From Comamonadaceae bacterium UBA4962 (GTDB taxonomy: Bacteria > Pseudomonadota > Gammaproteobacteria > Burkholderiales > Burkholderiaceae_C), in contig DHAE01000008.1 of the NCBI GenBank assembly GCA_002397315.1, positions 1 to 29,648 of the forward strand: 29,648 nucleotides of DNA. The letters run 5' to 3'. Each line of letters opens with the position of its first letter. The first letter of the stretch is position 1. This document shows positions 24,696-29,648 of this stretch, piece after piece. A model generated the notes under the pieces. It was not told the DNA's origin. It worked only from the letters and a program-made list of their open reading frames with translations, and did not search any database. Both the position numbers and the translations under genes were made by a program.

Positions 24696-26408
24696 ATGCC
24701 TGCCCTCTCCCCCGATCTTCCCGCGCTGAGGCGCCGCACGCTGCTGCAGGGCGCCGCGGCCACGGCCGCGTTCTCGCTGGCCGGCTGCGAACCATCGCCG
24801 CGCGACCTGCCCGGCGGCTACACGGGCATCGACATGGCCCGGGGCCATGCGCTGCGCGACCGCCTGCAGAAGGGCGGGACCATCGAGCCCGACATCGTGC
24901 GCCGCACCCAGGTGGTGGTGGCGGGCGGCGGCATCGCGGGGCTGGCGGCCGCGCGCGCGCTGCGCCTGGCCGGGGTGGACGATTTCGTGCTGCTGGAGAT
25001 GGAGGACACCGTGGGCGGCAACAGCCGTGCCGGCCAGGTGGACGGCATCGCCTGCCCGCTGGGCGCGCACTACCTGCCCGTGCCGGGCGACGGCGCGCGC
25101 GAGGTGCAGGATCTGCTGGAGGAACTCGGCCTGCGGCGCCGCGTCGCGGGTCGCTGGCAGATCGACGAGGCCAGCCTCTGCCACAGCCCGCAGGAGCGGC
25201 TGTTCTTCCGGGGCGCCTGGCAGGAGGGCCTGCTGCCGATGAACGGCGTGGGCGCGGAGACGCTCGCGCAGTACCGGCGGTTTTCCGGGCGCGTGGCCGA
25301 ACTGGGGCGCGCCGCGCGCTTCGCCATGCCGACGTTCAAGCTGTGGCGGGCCGACCAGCCCCTGGCGGCCCCGCTGCGGGCGCTGGATGCGCAGACTTTC
25401 GCTGCCTGGCTGGACCAGGAGGGCCTGGGCGACGCGCACCTGCGCTGGTACCTGGACTACTGCTGCCGCGACGACTACGGCGCGGGCGCCGCGCGCGTGT
25501 CGGCCTGGGCGGGCATCCACTACTTCGCGAGCCGCCACGGCTTCCACGCGCCCGGCGATGCCGCGGATGGCGAGGAGCGCGAGGGCGTGCTCACCTGGCC
25601 CGAGGGCAACGGCTGGCTGGCCCGGCGCCTGGCCGGGCCGCTGGACGATGCCGGGCTGGTGCGCTCCGGCAGCACGGTGCTGCGCATCGAGGAGAACCGG
25701 CGCGGGGTGGAAGTGGACGTGCTGCACCACGCGAGCGACAGCATCGAGCGCTGGCAGGCCCGGCGCTGCGTGGTGGCCATGCCCGTGTACGTGGCCGCGC
25801 GCGTGGTGCGCAACCCGCCGGCCTTTCTGTCGCAGGCCGCGCAGCGGCTGCAGTGGGCGCCGTGGCTGGTGGCCAACCTGCGCATCGACGCCCCGCTGGC
25901 CGACCGACAGGGCGCGGCGCCCGCGTGGGACAACGTGCTCTACGACGATCCCGCCCCCGGCGGCCTGGGCTACGTGGATGCCGGCCACCAGCGCCTCGAC
26001 CCGCGGCCGGGCCCGACGGTGCTCACCTACTACCGCGCGCTCGGCGACGTGCCCGACGGCCGCCGCCAACTGGCCGAGCAGCCCTGGACGCACTGGCGCG
26101 ACGCCATCCTGGCCAGCCTCGCCGCCCCGCACCCGGACCTGCGCGCCCGCATCACGCGCGTGGAGATCACGCGCTACGGCCACGCCATGGCGGTCCCCGT
26201 GCCCGGCACGCAGGATTTCCTGAGCCGTCTCGGCCGCATGTCCCCACCCCGGCAGCGCTACGTGCTGGCGAACGGCGAACGCATCGCCCCGCCCGCCGTG
26301 CCGGGCACCGCACGGCTCGCGTTCGCGCATGCGGACTGGTCCGGGTATTCGGTGTTCGAGGAGGCCTTCACGCGCGGGCACGCGGCGGGCCTGCTGGCTG
26401 CCGGCTGA
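24696..26408 (+). CDS. Tat-exported FAD-dependent amine-oxidase-like lipoprotein
   Basis: A 570-aa flavoprotein. The N-terminus has a twin-arginine motif RRRTLLQG (12-19), a hydrophobic stretch and a lipobox LAGC (C31), so it should be folded with its cofactor, exported by Tat and lipidated. The FAD-binding Rossmann motif is VVVAGGGIAGLAAARAL (GGGIAG at 77-82), with ELEMEDTVGGNSRAG-type continuation (LLEMEDTVGGNSRAG here), and a late FAHADWSGYSVFEEAFTRG segment like the second FAD contact of amine oxidases. Other parts are poorly conserved to known enzymes. It directly follows the spermidine-synthase-like gene, so an amine or polyamine-derived substrate is inferred. ATG 24696 places the Tat motif correctly; ATG 24657 is an alternative. 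Confidence 0.88.
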   Translation: MPALSPDLPALRRRTLLQGAAATAAFSLAGCEPSPRDLPGGYTGIDMARGHALRDRLQKGGTIEPDIVRRTQVVVAGGGIAGLAAARALRLAGVDDFVLLEMEDTVGGNSRAGQVDGIACPLGAHYLPVPGDGAREVQDLLEELGLRRRVAGRWQIDEASLCHSPQERLFFRGAWQEGLLPMNGVGAETLAQYRRFSGRVAELGRAARFAMPTFKLWRADQPLAAPLRALDAQTFAAWLDQEGLGDAHLRWYLDYCCRDDYGAGAARVSAWAGIHYFASRHGFHAPGDAADGEEREGVLTWPEGNGWLARRLAGPLDDAGLVRSGSTVLRIEENRRGVEVDVLHHASDSIERWQARRCVVAMPVYVAARVVRNPPAFLSQAAQRLQWAPWLVANLRIDAPLADRQGAAPAWDNVLYDDPAPGGLGYVDAGHQRLDPRPGPTVLTYYRALGDVPDGRRQLAEQPWTHWRDAILASLAAPHPDLRARITRVEITRYGHAMAVPVPGTQDFLSRLGRMSPPRQRYVLANGERIAPPAVPGTARLAFAHADWSGYSVFEEAFTRGHAAGLLAAG

Positions 26409-26421
26409 CCCTGGTCTCCCC

Positions 26422-26931
26422 ATGCCCCGCGTACCTGCCGTCCCTGGCGCCAACGACACCCCTGCCGCCCGCCGCGCGCTGCGCACCATCGCCGGCTTCG
26501 AAGCCCTCAAGGGCGTGGTCGCGCTGATCGCCGGCGTCGGCGTGCTGGGGCTGCTGCACCGCGACCTGCACCACATCGCCACGGCGCTGATCGGCCACGT
26601 GGGACTGACCCCGGGCGAGCACTACCCGGCACTGCTGCTGGCCGGCATCGACCGCTGGTCCGGCAACGGCGACTGGCAGCTTCTCACCGCCATGGCGGCG
26701 GCCTATGCGCTGCTGCGCTTCACCGAGGCCTACGGGCTGTGGCACGACCGGGCCTGGGGCGAATGGCTGGGCGCGCTCTCGGGCGCGCTCTACATCCCGT
26801 TCGAGCTGTGGCACTGGGCGCACCGGCCGACGGCGGCGGCCACGGCGGTCATCGCGGTCAATGCGGCGGTGGTCGTGTTCCTGGGCTGGCAGCTTCGGAA
26901 GCGCCGGGCGGCAGGGGCAGGGCCCGCCTGA
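26422..26931 (+). CDS. DUF2127 membrane protein
   Basis: A 169-aa membrane protein with about four hydrophobic segments. The start of the conserved part, LRTIAGFEALKGVVALIAGV, and the following LLHRDLHHIATALIGHVGL, then LLRFTEAYGLWHDRAWGEWL, are typical of DUF2127. The C-terminus is basic (RKRRAA). It begins 13 bases after the FAD enzyme, so it is almost certainly co-transcribed and perhaps re-initiated, because no ribosome site is visible. The start ATG 26422 is chosen over the longer frame from 26329, which overlaps the oxidase gene. Function is unknown. Confidence 0.88.
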   Translation: MPRVPAVPGANDTPAARRALRTIAGFEALKGVVALIAGVGVLGLLHRDLHHIATALIGHVGLTPGEHYPALLLAGIDRWSGNGDWQLLTAMAAAYALLRFTEAYGLWHDRAWGEWLGALSGALYIPFELWHWAHRPTAAATAVIAVNAAVVVFLGWQLRKRRAAGAGPA

Positions 26932-27027
26932 GCGCGGTGGCTCCCGGCGCGGAGGGGGGGGACGCGTCACTGCCCTGTCACATCCCCATTGCATCGTCCG
27001 GCTTCGTCGTCTGCAAGAACCGTCCGC

Positions 27028-28389
27028 ATGTTGCCCTTCTTCCGCCTCGCTGCCTGTGCCGTCCTGGCCGGTGCCGGCCTCGTGTCGCCCGTCCAGGCAC
27101 AGCAGGCCTTTCCCGCCACGCTCGCCGGCCACGCCGTGCTGCCCGCGCAGTCCTTCGTCCCCGCGCCGCCGGACGCGCCCTCCGACCTGCGCACCAGCGG
27201 CAAGTTCACCACGCCGCGGCGCGTGGATGCGGTGGGCACCGTCGAAGGCACCTCCGCCGGCCGGCCCACGGGCGTCTCGCTGCCGTTCCAGGGCCAGCCG
27301 CTGCAGGGGCACTCGGGCATCAAGCGCATGGCCGACGGCAGCTTCTGGATGCTCACCGACAACGGCGCCGGCGCGAAGGCCAATTCGCCCGATTTCATGC
27401 TGTACCTGAACCACTATGCGGTGGACTTCCAGACCGGGCAGTTCCGGCGCCTGAAGACCGTGTTCCTGCACGATCCGGACAGGAAGGTGCCGTTCCGCAT
27501 CGCCGAGGAAGGCACGCAGGAGCGCTACCTGACCGGCGCCGATTTCGACCCCGAGAGCTTCCAGTTCGCGGGCGGCGCGCTGTGGATCGGCGACGAGTTC
27601 GGCCCGTTCCTCATCAAGGCCGACCTGGACGGCAAGGTGCTGGCCGTGTTCGAGACGCAGGTGGACGGCCGCGTGGTGCGCTCGCCCGACCACCCCGCCG
27701 TCACCGCCGCCGCCGCGCCGGATGCAAAAGCCCCGGCCTTCGACATCAAGCGCTCCAAGGGTTTCGAGGGCATGGCATCGAGCCCCGACGGCAGCAAGCT
27801 GTACGCGCTGCTCGAAGGCCCGGTCTGGGACGCGTCCGCCCAAGCCTATGAATCGGTGGAGGGCGGCCGGCAGTACCTGCGCGTGCTGGAGTTCGACGTG
27901 AAGGCGGAGCAATGGACCGGCCGCCACTGGAAGTACGTGCTGGAGGCGAACCAGAACGCCATCGGCGACTTCAACATGGTCAGCCCCACCATGGGCCTCG
28001 TCATCGAGCGCGACAACGGCGAGGGCACGCCCGACCAGGCCTGCCCCGCGGGCCAGAAGCGTGCGGACTGCTTCCACGACGTGGCGAAGTTCAAGCGCGT
28101 CTACAAGATCGAGCTGACCGACGCCAACGCGGGCGGCCCGCTGCGCAAGGTGGGCTACATCGACCTGCTGAACATCCAGGATCCGAAGCACCTCGCCCGA
28201 AAGCCCCTGACCGGCGGCGTGCTCGCCTTTCCGTTCTTCACCATCGAGAACGTGGACGTGGTGGACGCCACGCACATCGTGGTGGGCAACGACAACAACC
28301 TGCCCTTCAGTTCCAGCCGCGACCCGCGCCGTGCCGACGACAACGAGCTGGTGCTCATCGAGGCCGGCGCGCTGCTGAGCGCGCGCTGA
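27028..28389 (+). CDS. Secreted esterase-like-activity-of-phytase family protein
   Basis: A 453-aa predicted exported protein. The signal peptide is MLPFFRLAACAVLAGAG with a probable cut after VQA. The rest fits a beta-propeller of the Phytase-like (PF13449-type) family: GHSGIKRMADGSFWMLTDNG, GADFDPESFQFAGG, WIGDEFGPFLIKADLDG (G188-F191), SKGFEGMASSPDGSKLYALL and a C-terminal NDNNLPFSSSRDPRRADDNE. These acidic loops probably bind metal. The family is linked to phosphoester hydrolysis, but activity is rarely proven. ATG 27028 is chosen because it begins the signal peptide; in-frame upstream sequence to 26989 adds only a polar tail. It lies 96 bases after DUF2127, and membership of that operon is uncertain. 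Confidence 0.88.
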   Translation: MLPFFRLAACAVLAGAGLVSPVQAQQAFPATLAGHAVLPAQSFVPAPPDAPSDLRTSGKFTTPRRVDAVGTVEGTSAGRPTGVSLPFQGQPLQGHSGIKRMADGSFWMLTDNGAGAKANSPDFMLYLNHYAVDFQTGQFRRLKTVFLHDPDRKVPFRIAEEGTQERYLTGADFDPESFQFAGGALWIGDEFGPFLIKADLDGKVLAVFETQVDGRVVRSPDHPAVTAAAAPDAKAPAFDIKRSKGFEGMASSPDGSKLYALLEGPVWDASAQAYESVEGGRQYLRVLEFDVKAEQWTGRHWKYVLEANQNAIGDFNMVSPTMGLVIERDNGEGTPDQACPAGQKRADCFHDVAKFKRVYKIELTDANAGGPLRKVGYIDLLNIQDPKHLARKPLTGGVLAFPFFTIENVDVVDATHIVVGNDNNLPFSSSRDPRRADDNELVLIEAGALLSAR

Positions 28390-28533
28390 AGCCCCCCAGG
28401 GCGGCGCGGGGGCGGCTCGTCGCGCCTTGCAACGACACCGGGCTGCGGTTGGGCCACAATCCGGCAGTCCCGCCCGGAAGGCGCCGGCTGCCGATGCGGC
28501 CGGTTTCCGGGCCGTCCGGGGAGTGACCGTCCA

Positions 28534-29648
28534 TTGACCCAATCGCCTGCTGATCCACCGACACCCGCCACCGGGGACGATGCCGGCTCCACCCTGTCCG
28601 TGGAGCCTGCCTCGGCGCCGTCCGATCCGGCGCTGCGCCCGCGCACGCTCGAGGAACTGGAGGCGCACCTGCGCTTCGCCGCGGCCGCGGGCGGGCTCGG
28701 CCTCTGGGAGCTGAACGTGGAGACGATGGAGCTCACGAGTTCCGAGGTGTGCCGGGAGCACTTCGGCCTGCGCGCCGAGCAGCCGCTGTCCTCGCGGGCG
28801 GTGGCCGCCGCCGTCCATCCGGACGACGTGCAGCGCGTGCGCACCGCGTTCGAGCAAAGCATCGCGCAGCGCCGGGACTATGCGATGGACCATCGCATCC
28901 GGCGCCTGGACGGCCAGGTGCGCTGGCTCAAGGTAAGGGCGCGCGTGGACGGCGGCACGGCGGGTCGCAGCCTGCGCATCGCCGGCACGGTGCAGGACGT
29001 GACCGAGCAGACGCTCGCCGAGCGCCGCACGCAGGCGCTGCTGCAGCTCGACGACAGCTTCCGCTCGCTCGACGATCCGGCCGACATGGCCTACGCGGCG
29101 GCGCGCCTGCTCGGCGAGACGCTCGCCGTGGGGCGCGCGGGATACGGCGACATCGACGAGACGAACACGGTCACCATCTACCGCGACTGGACCGACCTGG
29201 GCATGTCCACGGCGGCCGGCCGGCACCACCTGCCGCACTACGGCCACTTCTACCAGGACCTGATGCGCGGCGACATCGTCATCGTGAACGACATCTCCAC
29301 CGACCCGCGCACCTCCGGCCACCTGTCCGCGCTGCGGTCGGTGCAGGCGGGTGCGCTGGTGAACCTGCCGCTCATCGAGGACGGCCGCCTGGTCGCGATG
29401 CTGTTCCTGAACCATCCGGGGCCGCGGCAATGGACCGCCGACGAACTCGCCCTGATCCGCAGCGTCGCCCACCGCACGCGCATGGCCGTGCAGCGGCGCA
29501 CCGCCGAGCGGCAGTTGCGCGCGCTGGCCGACACGCTGGAGTCGAAGGTGGAACAGCGCACGCGCGAACTCATGGCCGCCGAGGAGGCGCTGCGGCACGC
29601 GCAGAAGATGGAGGCCGTGGGCCAGCTCACCGGCGGCATCGCGCACGA
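28534..29648 (+). CDS. PAS-GAF sensor histidine kinase, C-terminus outside window
   Basis: This 3'-truncated gene is not interrupted by a stop; 371 codons are visible. After a Pro/Ser-rich tail there is a PAS domain (about 45-160: LRFAAAAGGLGLWELNVET, VHPDDVQRVRTAFEQ, then RRLDGQVRWLKVRARV and IAGTVQDVTEQ), a GAF domain (about 172-318: TIYRDWTDLGM, IVIVNDISTDPRT, LVNLPLIEDGRLVAMLFLNH), a helical linker, and the HisKA H-box QKMEAVGQLTGGIAHD, with His371 next to the window end. No transmembrane helix is present, so it is likely a cytoplasmic sensor. It starts with TTG (28534-28536), with GGGGAG upstream; no ATG is available before the PAS domain. Its kinase core and any receiver domain lie outside. 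Confidence 0.9.
   Translation, partial: MTQSPADPPTPATGDDAGSTLSVEPASAPSDPALRPRTLEELEAHLRFAAAAGGLGLWELNVETMELTSSEVCREHFGLRAEQPLSSRAVAAAVHPDDVQRVRTAFEQSIAQRRDYAMDHRIRRLDGQVRWLKVRARVDGGTAGRSLRIAGTVQDVTEQTLAERRTQALLQLDDSFRSLDDPADMAYAAARLLGETLAVGRAGYGDIDETNTVTIYRDWTDLGMSTAAGRHHLPHYGHFYQDLMRGDIVIVNDISTDPRTSGHLSALRSVQAGALVNLPLIEDGRLVAMLFLNHPGPRQWTADELALIRSVAHRTRMAVQRRTAERQLRALADTLESKVEQRTRELMAAEEALRHAQKMEAVGQLTGGIAH

Noticed and set aside
26368..29646. Minus-strand open frame of 1092 codons
   Set aside because: It is antisense to DUF2127, the phytase-like gene and the histidine kinase, all of which have clear family motifs. The translation is low-complexity His/Gly/Arg/Val-rich.

Overview
The window is GC-rich, with tightly packed genes, strong G/C third-position bias and short intergenic gaps. 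Gene content fits a beta-proteobacterium of the Comamonadaceae, most likely Acidovorax/Paracidovorax-like: Bug-type (TctC) binding protein, LIV-type ABC operon, MASE2 diguanylate cyclase and many LysR/GntR regulators. This assignment is inference from gene content. No rRNA, tRNA, CRISPR array, insertion sequence or prophage gene was seen. No gene-free stretch exceeds 300 bases; the longest gaps are 5598-5839, 7844-8109 and 8584-8820.

Left part (1-6655). A minus-strand operon reads periplasmic binding protein, livH, livM, livG, livF and a Zn-dependent M20 amidohydrolase (N-carbamoyl-amino-acid / ureidopropionate / allantoate hydrolase family) that runs off the left edge. A FadR-type GntR regulator is divergent from it, and the gap between them holds two strong inverted repeats. 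Then come a MASE2-GGDEF diguanylate cyclase (minus) and a small OmpA-like lipoprotein (plus).

Middle (8821-13549). A minus-strand operon encodes an omega-amino acid (beta-alanine):pyruvate aminotransferase, a DJ-1/PfpI protein and a CoA-acylating (methyl)malonate-semialdehyde dehydrogenase. A LysR regulator is divergent. With the left operon this makes a plausible lower pathway: ureido compound, beta-alanine, malonate semialdehyde, acetyl-CoA.

Sugar-acid module (13561-17953). A minus-strand operon encodes an IlvD/Edd dehydratase of the L-arabinonate dehydratase type, an RraA-like protein and an orphan Bug/TctC binding protein. A GntR/FCD regulator is divergent across a perfect 18-bp palindrome that almost touches the dehydratase start codon.

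Right part (17991-29648). A solitary small flagellar-rod-like protein and a DUF2061 membrane protein precede the most unusual set: an SPFH/SHOCT protein, a DUF4178 double zinc-ribbon membrane protein, a DUF350 membrane protein, then, beyond an opposite-strand panE-like gene, a membrane-bound spermidine-synthase-like enzyme, a Tat-exported FAD amine-oxidase-like lipoprotein and a DUF2127 membrane protein. This looks like a poorly characterised envelope system combining polyamine-type chemistry with a membrane scaffold. The window ends with a secreted phytase-esterase-like protein and the start of a PAS-GAF histidine kinase cut at its phospho-acceptor His.
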